Assembly: GCA_021295855.1 (NCBI GenBank)
Contig: JAGWBO010000003.1
Span: forward strand, 1 to 44,103
Direction: 5' to 3'
Source: Pseudomonadales bacterium
GTDB taxonomy: Bacteria; Pseudomonadota; Gammaproteobacteria; Pseudomonadales; Azotimanducaceae
DNA length: 44,103 bases
Positions 20,515-31,027 of this stretch are shown in pieces (position 1 is the first letter of the stretch; each line of letters starts with the position of its first letter). The notes below the pieces were generated by a model. That model saw only the letters and a program-made list of their open reading frames with translations. It made no database searches and was not told the DNA's origin. The position numbers and the translations under genes are program-made.

Positions 20515-21116
20515 GCCAGTGCCTCCTCGCAACGTCGGATCCCGTCAACCGAAAAAAGCACGTGATCGCACTTCATGAGGTTTACAGGATTGAGTTGGCC
20601 GAGACTCACGACTTCAACTTGATTTAAGTTGCGCGCAGCACGTTCAAGCGATTCGTTGTCGGCGACATCGACAATCAGCACGTTGCTGAGTTCTAGTTTC
20701 TCAAGTGCTTCGATGAGATTCTTGGTCTTAGACTCGGGCGTTGGCAGTTCGTTAACTGCGGTAAGACGGTCTTGGCGCAACAACTCGGAAAGTAGACAGC
20801 GCATCGCGCCGCGGTACATCTTTCGGTTGAGCTTAACTGCACGTTTCACCGGGCGAGCAGCGAATGTCACGCCACCACCTTGCCAAATCGGACTGTTGCG
20901 TGATCCAGCACGCGCACGTCCTGTTCCCTTCTGACGCCATGGCTTCGCACCGCCGCCGCGTACTTCCGATCGGTTCTTCTGTTTGCGCAGTCCCGTATGC
21001 CCGCGTCGAATATACGTTTCTAGTACTTGATGAACTAGTGCTTCGCGGTATTCGCTTCCGAACACGCCGTCACTGATCTCGATGTTCTCTGTTGTGTCGC
21101 GAAGCGTTACGTTCAT
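20511..21116 (-). CDS. rplD: 50S ribosomal protein L4
   Basis: GLRKQKNRSEVRGGGAKPWRQKGTGRARAGSRNSPIWQGGG. Confidence 0.98.
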   Translation of the reverse strand: MNVTLRDTTENIEISDGVFGSEYREALVHQVLETYIRRGHTGLRKQKNRSEVRGGGAKPWRQKGTGRARAGSRNSPIWQGGGVTFAARPVKRAVKLNRKMYRGAMRCLLSELLRQDRLTAVNELPTPESKTKNLIEALEKLELSNVLIVDVADNESLERAARNLNQVEVVSLGQLNPVNLMKCDHVLFSVDGIRRCEEALA

Positions 21117-21118
21117 GG

Positions 21119-21808
21119 TTAGTTCCGAGCGTCCATATCGCCGTGGTCCTTAATCGCGGGACACACAAATACATCGCCGCCCGTCGGACCCGGCACCGCG
21201 CCTTTGATCAGAAGTAGATCGTTTTCTTCATCGACGGCAACGATTTTTAAGTTTTGCACAGTGACTCGCCTGTTACCTAAGTGGCCAGCCATCTTCTTAC
21301 CTTTAAATACCTTGCCCGGAGTTTGACACTGTCCGACCGATCCCAGCGCTCGATGTGAGATCGAGTTACCGTGTGTGGTGTCTTGCGTCGAGAAATTCCA
21401 ACGCTTCACGGCACCCGCGAACCCCTTGCCTTTGGATGTACCTCGAACATCAACCGTTTGACCCGGCTCAAACTGTGTCACCGTTAGCGCGCCGCCCACT
21501 ACGGGAATTTCATCAGCGTCGACGCCATCAGTACGAAGCTCATAAAGCCGACGTCCCGGGGTCACGTCAACATCGCCTTCTGCCGCCGAGAAACTCGCTT
21601 GGTAATGACCAAGTTCAGGCTGGCTGAGCCGCTCTGGTTTCTGCGTACCACAAGTCACTTGAAGTGCGGCGTAGGCATCCGTTTCGTGGTTCTTAACTCG
21701 AACCACGCGATTGGGTTTTGCCTCTATAACGGTGACAGGAATAGCGCGCCCCGTTTCATCGAAGAGACGGGTCATACCTCCTTTGGTACCTACGATTCCA
21801 ATAGTCAT
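21119..21808 (-). CDS. rplC: 50S ribosomal protein L3
   Basis: [52 protein letters not shown]. Confidence 0.98.
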   Translation of the reverse strand: MTIGIVGTKGGMTRLFDETGRAIPVTVIEAKPNRVVRVKNHETDAYAALQVTCGTQKPERLSQPELGHYQASFSAAEGDVDVTPGRRLYELRTDGVDADEIPVVGGALTVTQFEPGQTVDVRGTSKGKGFAGAVKRWNFSTQDTTHGNSISHRALGSVGQCQTPGKVFKGKKMAGHLGNRRVTVQNLKIVAVDEENDLLLIKGAVPGPTGGDVFVCPAIKDHGDMDARN

Positions 21809-21848
21809 AGCGTTCTCAAAGCGTTTTGAATTTCAGTGCTGCTTCGGT

Positions 21849-21887
21849 AAAAAAATCGGCGCACCGTTCCTAACAGTGAACCGATTT
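21849..21887 (-). terminator. Intrinsic terminator/attenuator-like hairpin between rpsJ and rplC
   Basis: Minus strand: AAATCGG-TT-CACTGTT-AGG-AACGGTG-CG-CCGATTT-TTTT; near-continuous stem followed by a T tract. Confidence 0.75.
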
Positions 21888-21896
21888 ATTTTCGGC

Positions 21897-21919
21897 TGCG
21901 AGCGTTTACGGTGCTCGCA
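21897..21919 (-). promoter_or_regulatory. Leader-type hairpin upstream of the rpsJ-rplC terminator
   Basis: Minus strand: TGCGAGC-ACCGTAAAC-GCTCGCA, perfect 7-bp arms. Confidence 0.5.
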
Positions 21920-21935
21920 TTAACGTGAAGTTCGT

Positions 21936-22250
21936 TTAGGTGACGCTTACTTCGATATCCACTCCTGCGGCCACATCGTGCTTGCTAAGCGCATCAACCG
22001 TCTTATCTGTGTAGTCAACAATGTCGATCAAACGCTTATGTGTTCGAATCTCATATTGATCGCGCGCGTCCTTATCAACATGCGGTGAAATCAATACCGT
22101 CCATCGTTCCGTGCGCGTCGGCAACGGAATCGGACCAACTAATCGTGCGCCCGATCGCTTAATCGAGTCAACCAGATCAGCGGTCGTCGCATCCAGCAGT
22201 TTGTGATCAAACGCTTTCAACTGAATGCGAATGTGTTGGTTTGTCGCCAC
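21936..22250 (-). CDS. rpsJ: 30S ribosomal protein S10
   Basis: [69 protein letters not shown] start. Confidence 0.98.
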   Translation of the reverse strand: MATNQHIRIQLKAFDHKLLDATTADLVDSIKRSGARLVGPIPLPTRTERWTVLISPHVDKDARDQYEIRTHKRLIDIVDYTDKTVDALSKHDVAAGVDIEVSVT

Positions 22251-22278
22251 TTACGTTCCAAGTTTTCAATGCACGCAT

Positions 22279-22304
22279 ACGCCCCTACCCTAATCGAGGG
22301 GCGT
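22279..22304 (-). promoter_or_regulatory. Hairpin between the tuf terminator and rpsJ
   Basis: ACGCCCCT ... AGGGGCGT perfect 8-bp inverted repeat. Confidence 0.5.
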
Positions 22305-22335
22305 AAAAAAGGCAGCGAATTTTACTTACGCTGCC
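22305..22335 (-). terminator. Intrinsic terminator downstream of tuf
   Basis: Minus strand: GGCAGCG-TAAGTAAAATT-CGCTGCC-TTTTTT. Confidence 0.8.
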
Positions 22336-22352
22336 CTTCATTACTGATAGTT

Positions 22353-23552
22353 TTATTCGATGATCTTCGTGACGATTCCGGATCCTACCGTTCGGCCACC
22401 TTCACGAATTGCGAATCGCAAACCTTCATCCATTGCGATCGGGCTGATCAGTGACACTTCGAATTCAACGTTGTCGCCTGGCATCACCATTGCATCCGCG
22501 TCCGACATCTCCACCTTCCCTGTAACGTCTGTGGTTCGGAAGTAGAACTGCGGACGATAGTTGGTGAAGAACGGCGAGTGTCGCCCACCTTCCTCTTTGG
22601 TCAATACATAGACCGACGCAGAAAACTTCGTGTGCGGCGTGATTGAGCCAGGTACGGCTAATACTTGACCACGTTCGACTTCGTCGCGCTTCAAGCCTCG
22701 CAAAAGAACGCCAATGTTCTCACCAGCGCGGCCTTCATCAAGAAGCTTCCGAAACATCTCGACACCCGTGCACGTCGTTTTCTGAGTGTCACGAATCCCG
22801 ATGACTTCCAGCTCATCGCCCATCTTGACGATTCCGCGATCCACTCGACCAGTAACCACGGTACCACGTCCAGAAATCGAGAAAACGTCCTCTATGGGCA
22901 TCATGAAAGGCGCGTCAATGGGTCGTTCCGGTTCTGGAATGAAGTCATCAAGTGCCTGAATTAACTTGCGAACGCTCTCCGCACCGTCTGGGCCTTCGTC
23001 GCCTTCCAATGCCTTTAAAGCACTACCGACGATGATCGGTGTATCTTCCTCAAAGTCGTTGTCGACAAGTAATTCTTGTACACTAATCGTGACAAGCTCG
23101 ACGAACTCTTCACGCTCTTCAGGATCGATTGCGTCAACTTTGTTGATATAGACCACCATCTTGCGAACGCCAACTTGCCGTGCCAATACGATGTGCTCTC
23201 GCGTCTGCGGCATGGGGCCGTCATCAGCCGACACGACCAAGATTGCACCGTCCATCTGGGCCGCGCCCGTGATCATGTTCTTCACATAGTCAGCGTGACC
23301 AGGACAATCCACGTGAGCATAGTGACGCGCTTCGCTCTCATATTCCACATGAGTCGTTGCGATCGTGATGCCACGTTCTTTCTCTTCCGGTGCGTTATCG
23401 ATCTCGTCAAATTCCTTGACGTCGCCCGAACCACGGTCAGCTGCACAGATTTTGGTCATTGCAGCTGTCAACGTCGTCTTGCCATGGTCAACGTGACCAA
23501 TGGTGCCAACATTGATATGCGGCTTGGTACGCTCGAACTTCTCTTTTGCCAT
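22353..23552 (-). CDS. tuf: Elongation factor Tu
   Basis: [57 protein letters not shown]; full-length 399 aa. Confidence 0.98.
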   Translation of the reverse strand: MAKEKFERTKPHINVGTIGHVDHGKTTLTAAMTKICAADRGSGDVKEFDEIDNAPEEKERGITIATTHVEYESEARHYAHVDCPGHADYVKNMITGAAQMDGAILVVSADDGPMPQTREHIVLARQVGVRKMVVYINKVDAIDPEEREEFVELVTISVQELLVDNDFEEDTPIIVGSALKALEGDEGPDGAESVRKLIQALDDFIPEPERPIDAPFMMPIEDVFSISGRGTVVTGRVDRGIVKMGDELEVIGIRDTQKTTCTGVEMFRKLLDEGRAGENIGVLLRGLKRDEVERGQVLAVPGSITPHTKFSASVYVLTKEEGGRHSPFFTNYRPQFYFRTTDVTGKVEMSDADAMVMPGDNVEFEVSLISPIAMDEGLRFAIREGGRTVGSGIVTKIIE

Positions 23553-23596
23553 TTTTGAATTCCTCCGTTATTCGGCAAGACGATTGAGCTGTGTTG

Positions 23597-25687
23597 CTAT
23601 TGCGCCTTAATTACTTCCGCGATGGCGTCCGATACCTCGGCGTACTCGGCAAATTCCATCGTGAACGTTGCACGTCCTTGTGTTGATGATCTCAGGTCCG
23701 TCGCATAACCGAACATCTCCCCGAGCGGGACCTTTGCGCGCACAATCTTGCCGGCAAAGCTCTCATCCATCCCTTCGATCATGCCACGTCGTCGATTCAA
23801 GTCACCGACCACCGCGCCCATATAGTCTTCGGGGGTAACGACTTCAACCGACATGATCGGTTCTAACAGCACCGGATTCGCTTTCGCTGCACCATCACGC
23901 AGCGCCGTTGAGCCGGCAATTTTAAAAGCCACTTCGCTCGAATCCACATCGTGATATGAACCATCATAGAGCGTTGCCTTGACGTTTATCAACGGGTAGC
24001 CGGCAATCACCCCATTGTCCATCTGTTCGCGAATTCCTCGATCAACCGCAGGGATGTATTCCCGCGGCACCACGCCGCCAACGATTTCGTCGACGAACTC
24101 GTACGTTCCTTCGCTATCTACAAGCGGTTCGAGACGCACGAACACATGACCATACTGGCCACGACCACCCGACTGGCGTACGAATTTGGCTTCGGAATTG
24201 ACGGCTTTTCGAATAGTCTCGCGATAAGCAACCTGTGGTTTTCCGATATTCGCTTCGACGTTAAATTCGCGTCTCATCCGATCGACGATGATGTCGAGAT
24301 GCAGTTCGCCCATACCGGCGATGATCGTCTGTCCAGATTCAGCATCCGTTGAGACGCGAAACGAAGGATCCTCTTGTGCCAACTTAGAAAGTGCGATCGA
24401 CATCTTGTCCTGATCGGCCACAGACTTCGGTTCAACCGCGACGTGTATGACAGGTTCAGGAAAATCCATCCGTTCAAGTTGCACGAAATTGCGTTCGTCA
24501 CAGAACGTATCACCGGTGGTCACATCCTTTAAACCAATTGCCGCAGCGATATCGCCAGCACGAACTTCATTGATCTCATTACGCTCGTTAGAGTGCATCT
24601 GCACCATACGACCAATTCGTTCACGCTTTTCACGAACCGAATTGAAGATGCGATCACCCGTACGTAAGACACCTGAATATACTCGGAAAAACGTAAGCGT
24701 GCCTACGTATGGATCGGTCGCAATTTTGAACGCGAGTGCTGCAAAAGGTTCGTCGTCGTCGGATTGGCGTTGCGTAGCGTGGCCATCGCGCGTCGTTCCC
24801 TCAATCGCTTTGACCTCGGTCGGTGCGGGTAGATAGTCGATCACCGCGTCCAACACTGGTTGCACACCCTTGTTCTTAAATGCGGAACCACAAAGCGCAG
24901 GCACTATCTCATTTCCGATGGTACGTGCGCGTAATCCTGACTTAATCTCTTCGCTTGTTAGTTCGATACCTTCAACGTATTTCTCTGTTAGTTCTTCATT
25001 GGCGTCAGCTGCTTCTTCGATAAGACGCTCTCGCATCGCCTCAGCATCCGCCTGCAATTCCTCTGGAATACCGGTTCTTGTTACGGATAAGCCTTGATCT
25101 TCCTCGTTGAAATACAGCGCCTGCATTTCGACCAGATCAACAACACCTTTAAACGTTTCCTCTGCGCCGATCGCGATTTGGACGGGAACGGGTTTCGCCC
25201 CAAGTCGGCTTTCGATCTGGTCAACGACTCGATCGAAATCGGCTCCGGCGCGATCCATTTTGTTGACGAACACGATGCGGGGTACTTCGTAACGGTCAGC
25301 CTGGCGCCATACCGTTTCGGATTGAGGTTCGACGCCCGCAGCGCCGCAAAACACAACGACTGCGCCATCGAGTACTCGCAGACTGCGTTCAACTTCGATC
25401 GTAAAGTCCACGTGACCTGGCGTGTCGATGATGTTGACGCGATGTTCCGGAAACTGTTGGTCCGTACCACGCCAGAAGCAAGTCGTCGCGGCTGATGTGA
25501 TCGTGATGCCACGCTCTTGTTCCTGTTCCATCCAGTCCATGACGGCCGCCCCGTCGTGCACTTCGCCAATCTTGTATGAAATCCCGGCATAGAACAGAAC
25601 ACGCTCAGTAGTCGTGGTTTTACCCGCGTCTACGTGCGCGACTATACCGATATTTCTGTAGCGGCCAATTGGCGTGCTACGCGGCAT
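23597..25687 (-). CDS. fusA: Elongation factor G
   Basis: [25 protein letters not shown]; 696 aa; between rpsG and tuf. Confidence 0.99.
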   Translation of the reverse strand: MPRSTPIGRYRNIGIVAHVDAGKTTTTERVLFYAGISYKIGEVHDGAAVMDWMEQEQERGITITSAATTCFWRGTDQQFPEHRVNIIDTPGHVDFTIEVERSLRVLDGAVVVFCGAAGVEPQSETVWRQADRYEVPRIVFVNKMDRAGADFDRVVDQIESRLGAKPVPVQIAIGAEETFKGVVDLVEMQALYFNEEDQGLSVTRTGIPEELQADAEAMRERLIEEAADANEELTEKYVEGIELTSEEIKSGLRARTIGNEIVPALCGSAFKNKGVQPVLDAVIDYLPAPTEVKAIEGTTRDGHATQRQSDDDEPFAALAFKIATDPYVGTLTFFRVYSGVLRTGDRIFNSVREKRERIGRMVQMHSNERNEINEVRAGDIAAAIGLKDVTTGDTFCDERNFVQLERMDFPEPVIHVAVEPKSVADQDKMSIALSKLAQEDPSFRVSTDAESGQTIIAGMGELHLDIIVDRMRREFNVEANIGKPQVAYRETIRKAVNSEAKFVRQSGGRGQYGHVFVRLEPLVDSEGTYEFVDEIVGGVVPREYIPAVDRGIREQMDNGVIAGYPLINVKATLYDGSYHDVDSSEVAFKIAGSTALRDGAAKANPVLLEPIMSVEVVTPEDYMGAVVGDLNRRRGMIEGMDESFAGKIVRAKVPLGEMFGYATDLRSSTQGRATFTMEFAEYAEVSDAIAEVIKAQ

Positions 25688-25767
25688 CTTTGCTCCGAAT
25701 GAGTTTGTGAGATTAAGGTTTTAAGATACGAACGGCGTCAGAATGTCGTAAGTGCTTTCAAGTCGGT

Positions 25768-26244
25768 TCAGTACCTGAAATGAGCAAAGGCACGGTTCGC
25801 CTCTGCCATGCGGTGAGTGTCATCCCTTTTCTTAATTGAAGCGGAATTCGCACTGTTCGCTGCGGCATCCGCAAGCTCACTCGCAAGACGTGCGTCCATC
25901 GATTTCTCGCTGCGCTTGCGCGCGTTTTCTACCAACCAACGCATTGCCAGTGCTTCGCGACGCGAAGGGCGCACTTCGATCGGCACCTGATAGGTGGCAC
26001 CACCTACCCGACGTGACTTGACCTCCGTCGCGGGGGACACGTTCTCTAACGCTTTCAAGAAGACATCAACCGGGTCTGTCTTCTGTCGCGTCTCGATGAT
26101 CGATAACGCGCCATAAACAATCCGTTCGGCAACTGCCTTTTTACCGCTTTCCATCACGTGATTGATGAACTTGGCAAGCGTCTCATTGTGGTATTTCGGA
26201 TCCGGAAGAATGACTCGCTTCTCGGCTCGTCTGCGTCGTGACAT
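25768..26244 (-). CDS. rpsG: 30S ribosomal protein S7
   Basis: [47 protein letters not shown]. Confidence 0.99.
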   Translation of the reverse strand: MSRRRRAEKRVILPDPKYHNETLAKFINHVMESGKKAVAERIVYGALSIIETRQKTDPVDVFLKALENVSPATEVKSRRVGGATYQVPIEVRPSRREALAMRWLVENARKRSEKSMDARLASELADAAANSANSASIKKRDDTHRMAEANRAFAHFRY

Positions 26245-26253
26245 GGCGTTCCG

Positions 26254-26625
26254 CTACTTCGGCTTCTTCGAACCGTACTTTGAACGACCCTGCTTGCGTT
26301 CCTCAACGCCGGCGAGATCGCCAACGCCACGCACCGTGTGGTAACGCACGCCCGGCAAATCCTTCACACGTCCGCCTCGAATGAGTACAGAGGAGTGTTC
26401 CTGCAGGTTATGGCCTTCACCTCCAATGTAGGAATTGACCTCGTAGCCATTGTTGAGCCGCACGCGACACACCTTTCGCATCGCGGAATTAGGTTTCCGC
26501 GGCGTCGTTGTATACACACGCATGCAAACGCCCCGCTTCTGCGGTGCCGCTTCTAACGCGGGAACCTTGCTCTTGGTTTGCTTGCGCTTTCGCGGTTTAC
26601 GAACCAGCTGATTAATGGTTGCCAA
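26254..26625 (-). CDS. rpsL: 30S ribosomal protein S12
   Basis: [51 protein letters not shown]. Confidence 0.99.
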   Translation of the reverse strand: MATINQLVRKPRKRKQTKSKVPALEAAPQKRGVCMRVYTTTPRKPNSAMRKVCRVRLNNGYEVNSYIGGEGHNLQEHSSVLIRGGRVKDLPGVRYHTVRGVGDLAGVEERKQGRSKYGSKKPK

Positions 26626-26724
26626 GCGTCAACTCCAACATTGAATATGTTCGCGTACCACGCATCGAGCAGTCGCTCGCCGTATTTACGCGGTGCGCAA
26701 TTCTAGTAACTGGACTCATCGGAT

Positions 26725-29700
26725 TCAACTGGCGTCACCTGTCTCAAGTGTCTCGAGTTTCTGTTCCGTTTCATCCTCAGGTAATCCTTCGCGAATGTGC
26801 TCGTCGATGATCTTCCTCGCTTCGCGCTCCTGCTTCATCTTGCGTTGGTGCGCCAAGCCGGTACCGGCAGGAATTAAGCGACCCACAATCACGTTTTCCT
26901 TCAACCCGCGGAGCATGTCTTTACGACTGTTCACCGCAGCATCGGTCAGAATCTTCGTGGTTTCTTGGAAGGATGCGGCGGAAATGAACGAGTCCGTTGC
27001 GAGCGATCCTCGAGTAATACCGAGTAATACTCGATCAAACTGAGCGGGTTGCTTGCCTTCTTTCACCAGCTCCTCGTTTGCACTCAAAGCGGCCACGTAC
27101 TCAGCACGCTCGCCTTTCACAAAATCGGAATCTCCCGCGTCCGTGATATCAACCTTTCTGAGCATCTGCCGAATGATGATCTCGATGTGCTTATCGTTCA
27201 GCAAAACACCCTGTGCTTGAAATACTTCCTGGATGTTGTCTACGATGTACTCGCGCAATGCGCCAATGCCTCGATAGCGCAAGATGTCCTTTGGATCAAG
27301 CACACCGTCGCACACTACGTCACCGCGTTGAATTTTCTCACCGGGGTACACCTCGATTTGACGAGTCTTCGGGATCAATTTCTCGTGAACGGTACCGTCT
27401 TCATTGGTAATCACCAAGCGGTGCTTCGTCATGGTTTCGGTACCGAAACTCACATCACCTGAGGCTTCCGCAAGAATTGCGCCACCTTTGCGTTGACGCG
27501 CTTCGAAGAGGTCAACCACTCGCGGCAGACCACCGACGATATCCGTCGACATGCGTACCGCGGTCGTCGGCACCGTCGCTACCGTCGAGCCTTCACGCAC
27601 CTCTTCACCATCTTGAACGTCAATCGACGCACCATCACTCAATCGGAACGAGTTAATCAAGTTAGTTTCAGTTTTGGCACGCCCTTTACGATACAGTTTT
27701 AGTGTCGGACGAAGCTTGCGCAGCTTCCCGGTCTCTTCATCGATCACTTCCGTGCGATCAGATTCCGCAAGGACGGTCGTCGACACGATTCCTGTAAGTT
27801 CGTCCGTTACGCGTTCAACACTAGAACCTTCGACGATATCCTCGTACTCGATGATCCCCTTCTTCTCGCTAATGATTGGGTGGCTGTGCACATCCCATTC
27901 TGCGACCGTTTCACGGACCTCAACATGCTCCTGCTGAGCTGCCGACGGTGAAAGTTTCGCTCCATACGGAACACGATATCGTTCACGCTCTCGACCATGC
28001 TCATCCGCGATGACGATTTCAGCCGTCCTCGAGACGACGATGGCTTGGCCATCATCTTGGGTCAGCAACCTTGCGCCTCGTAATCGGACCGTACCCGCGT
28101 TCTTCACGATCACGCGGTCATCAACCGATGATCTCGATGCGGCCCCTCCCATGTGGAATGTTCGCAACGTGAGCTGCGTACCGGGTTCGCCAATGCTCTG
28201 CGCAGCGATCACCCCGACCGCTTCACCTTCGTTTACCAGGTGGCCGCGAGCCAAGTCACGCCCATAGCAATGCGCACATACACCGTAGCGGGTTTCGCAC
28301 GTAATCGGTGACCGAACCCAAATCTCGTCGACATTCTCGATCAGTGCTTCATGGCTTTCGGTAATCAACGTGTTGGCTTCAAGCACAACCTTTTCCGTGA
28401 CCGGATCCACAACCGGAGCTGAGGTCATCCGGCCCAAGACACGCTTGAACACGGACAAGGAGACATCACCTTCCTTCTTGTTGATCAACGCTGTCACGCG
28501 CAGACCTTCGCTTGTGCCGCAGTCAGATTCCGTAATGACCAGGTCTTGGGAGATGTCCACCAAACGACGAGTGAGATAGCCGGCATTCGCGGTCTTCAAT
28601 GCTGTATCCGACAGACCTTTTCGGGCGCCGTGGGTCGAGATGAAGTACTCATTAACGGTCAGACCTTCGCGGAAATTTGCGATGATCGGAGTTTCGATAA
28701 TCGTGCCATCAGGACGCGACAAACAACCGCGCATCCCGGCCACCTGACGAATCTGTTCTGGTGATCCTCGAGCCGACGAGTCACAATAGATGAATACTGA
28801 ATTGAATGAATGTTGTTGCTCTTCTTCGCCATCGCGATTCTCAACCGTGATGGTCTCCAACCCATCCATCATGTCTTTCTTGACTTGCGTCTCCGCCGCC
28901 GTCCATGCATCGACGATTTTGTTGTAGCGCTCGTTTTCCGAAACCAGCATCGCCATCGCCTGTTGCTCAATCGTCTGGACTTCCTGAAGCGACTCGTCGA
29001 TGATCTTCGCTTTACTATCAGGGATGACGAAGTCTTCAATGCAAATCGAACAACCTGAAATCGTGGAATAGTGGAAGCCGGTGTACATCAGCTGGTCAGC
29101 AAATACCACGGTTTCTTTTAAGCCAACTCGCCGATAACAGACGTTGACCAGGTTAGAAATCCCGCCTCGATTAAGCACCCGGTTAACAAGGTCGAAACTC
29201 ATCGGAGGCGGGAGCAGGTCCCGCAGTAGCGTCCGACCAACTGTGGTATCAACCGTATGGGTGTACGGCGTACCATCCGCCTCATAGTCGTCGATCCGCA
29301 CTTTGATTTTGGCGTGGAGATCTACAACCTTCGATTGGTAGGCGCGTTGGACTTCCGCAACATCCCGGAAGATCGAACCTTCGCCCCGCACATTGACCTT
29401 CTCTAGCGTCATGTAATAGAGCCCCAAGACAACGTCCTGGTTTGGCACGATAATCGGTTCACCATTTGCTGGTGATAGGATGTTGTTAGTTGACATCATC
29501 AACGCGCGGCACTCCAATTGAGCTTCAAGCGTCAACGGTACATGCACGGCCATTTGGTCACCGTCAAAGTCGGCGTTGAAAGCAACGCACACCAATGGGT
29601 GTAGTTGGATCGCCTTCCCTTCGATCAACACCGGTTCGAATGCTTGTACGCTCAAACGGTGCAACGTTGGCGCACGATTCAACAATACCGGGTGCTCACG

Positions 29701-31014
29701 AATCACATCGTCGAGAATGTCCCAAACTTCAGGCGTCTCGTTTTCAACCTGAGTCTTCGCTTGACGAATCGTCATTTCGGCAGGATTCCGCCTCATGATC
29801 TCGCCAAATATGAACGGCTTGAATAGCTCCAATGCCATCTTTTTGGGTAAACCGCATTGGTGCAATTTGAGCGTCGGACCTACGACGATAACCGAACGTC
29901 CTGAGTAGTCAACCCGTTTGCCAAGTAGGTTCTGGCGGAATCGACCTTGTTTGCCTTGAATCATGGCCGACAATGACTTGAGCGGGTTCTTGTTGCGACC
30001 AACAACTGCACGACCGCGTCGACCATTGTCAAGCAATGCGTCGATCGACTCTTGCAACATCCGCTTCTCGTTACGCTGGATGATTTCCGGCGCGCTCTGC
30101 TCAATCAGTCGGTTCAACCGATTGTTGCGATTAATTACACGACGATATAGATCGTTCAAGTCCGATGTTGCGAACTGACCGCCTTCCAACGGCACCAATG
30201 GGCGCAGTTCTGGGGGTAACACCGGAAGTGTCCGCAGAATCATCCAGTTTGGTTTGTTGTTCGTCTTGATGAACGCCTCAATCAACTTGAGCCGCTTGGT
30301 GATCTTCTTGCTCTTTGCTTCCGATCGTGTGGCGTCAAGTTCCTCGCGAAGCAGTTCGGCTTCGTACTCAAGGTCCATGTCTTCGAGGATGCGCTCGATT
30401 GCGGACGCACCCATCTCGACCTCAAGGACGTCGTCGCCGTGCAGCTCTTGCGCCGCTTCGAGTTCCTCCTGAGTGAGAACGGCGCCGATCTTGACGTCTT
30501 CGGGAACATCACTCTCAACCACGATGAACGAATCGAAATAGAGCACCCGTTCTAGGTGCTTGACCGTTATGTCGAGTAGCGTCGCGATACGCGAAGGCAT
30601 CGATTTGAAGAACCAAATATGTGCGACCGGGCACGCCAATTCGATGTGCCCCATGCGTTCACGTCGAACCTTACTCGTCGTAACCTCGACGCCGCACTTT
30701 TCACATACCACACCCTTGTGTTTCTGTCGCTTGTACTTGCCACACAAGCACTCAAAATCCTTGATAGGACCAAAGATCTTCGCGCAGAACAGTCCATCAC
30801 GTTCTGGTTTAAGTGTGCGATAGTTGATGGTTTCTGGTTTTTTAACCTCACCATGCGACCAGCTTCGAATCATCTCGGGAGACGCGAGACTGATCTGCAG
30901 CATATTGAAGTCATCTTCACTCTGCGGTGAACGACCGGGAGGCGGCGCGAACATCGAACTAACTCGTGATCGAGCGAATCCTGGCGCAGTTGGATTGAAT
31001 GTAGTTGCAACCAT
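26725..31014 (-). CDS. rpoC: DNA-directed RNA polymerase subunit beta'
   Basis: [15 protein letters not shown] catalytic motif; [24 protein letters not shown] zinc motif. Start set at M13 of the track ORF (ATG 31014), preceded by AAGGAGG. Confidence 0.98.
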   Translation of the reverse strand: MVATTFNPTAPGFARSRVSSMFAPPPGRSPQSEDDFNMLQISLASPEMIRSWSHGEVKKPETINYRTLKPERDGLFCAKIFGPIKDFECLCGKYKRQKHKGVVCEKCGVEVTTSKVRRERMGHIELACPVAHIWFFKSMPSRIATLLDITVKHLERVLYFDSFIVVESDVPEDVKIGAVLTQEELEAAQELHGDDVLEVEMGASAIERILEDMDLEYEAELLREELDATRSEAKSKKITKRLKLIEAFIKTNNKPNWMILRTLPVLPPELRPLVPLEGGQFATSDLNDLYRRVINRNNRLNRLIEQSAPEIIQRNEKRMLQESIDALLDNGRRGRAVVGRNKNPLKSLSAMIQGKQGRFRQNLLGKRVDYSGRSVIVVGPTLKLHQCGLPKKMALELFKPFIFGEIMRRNPAEMTIRQAKTQVENETPEVWDILDDVIREHPVLLNRAPTLHRLSVQAFEPVLIEGKAIQLHPLVCVAFNADFDGDQMAVHVPLTLEAQLECRALMMSTNNILSPANGEPIIVPNQDVVLGLYYMTLEKVNVRGEGSIFRDVAEVQRAYQSKVVDLHAKIKVRIDDYEADGTPYTHTVDTTVGRTLLRDLLPPPMSFDLVNRVLNRGGISNLVNVCYRRVGLKETVVFADQLMYTGFHYSTISGCSICIEDFVIPDSKAKIIDESLQEVQTIEQQAMAMLVSENERYNKIVDAWTAAETQVKKDMMDGLETITVENRDGEEEQQHSFNSVFIYCDSSARGSPEQIRQVAGMRGCLSRPDGTIIETPIIANFREGLTVNEYFISTHGARKGLSDTALKTANAGYLTRRLVDISQDLVITESDCGTSEGLRVTALINKKEGDVSLSVFKRVLGRMTSAPVVDPVTEKVVLEANTLITESHEALIENVDEIWVRSPITCETRYGVCAHCYGRDLARGHLVNEGEAVGVIAAQSIGEPGTQLTLRTFHMGGAASRSSVDDRVIVKNAGTVRLRGARLLTQDDGQAIVVSRTAEIVIADEHGRERERYRVPYGAKLSPSAAQQEHVEVRETVAEWDVHSHPIISEKKGIIEYEDIVEGSSVERVTDELTGIVSTTVLAESDRTEVIDEETGKLRKLRPTLKLYRKGRAKTETNLINSFRLSDGASIDVQDGEEVREGSTVATVPTTAVRMSTDIVGGLPRVVDLFEARQRKGGAILAEASGDVSFGTETMTKHRLVITNEDGTVHEKLIPKTRQIEVYPGEKIQRGDVVCDGVLDPKDILRYRGIGALREYIVDNIQEVFQAQGVLLNDKHIEIIIRQMLRKVDITDAGDSDFVKGERAEYVAALSANEELVKEGKQPAQFDRVLLGITRGSLATDSFISAASFQETTKILTDAAVNSRKDMLRGLKENVIVGRLIPAGTGLAHQRKMKQEREARKIIDEHIREGLPEDETEQKLETLETGDAS

Positions 31015-31027
31015 GACTTTCTCCTCC

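Noticed and set aside
26663-26676. CGAGC-AGTC-GCTCG hairpin in the rpoC-rpsL spacer
   Set aside because: Short 5-bp stem without a T tract; common by chance.
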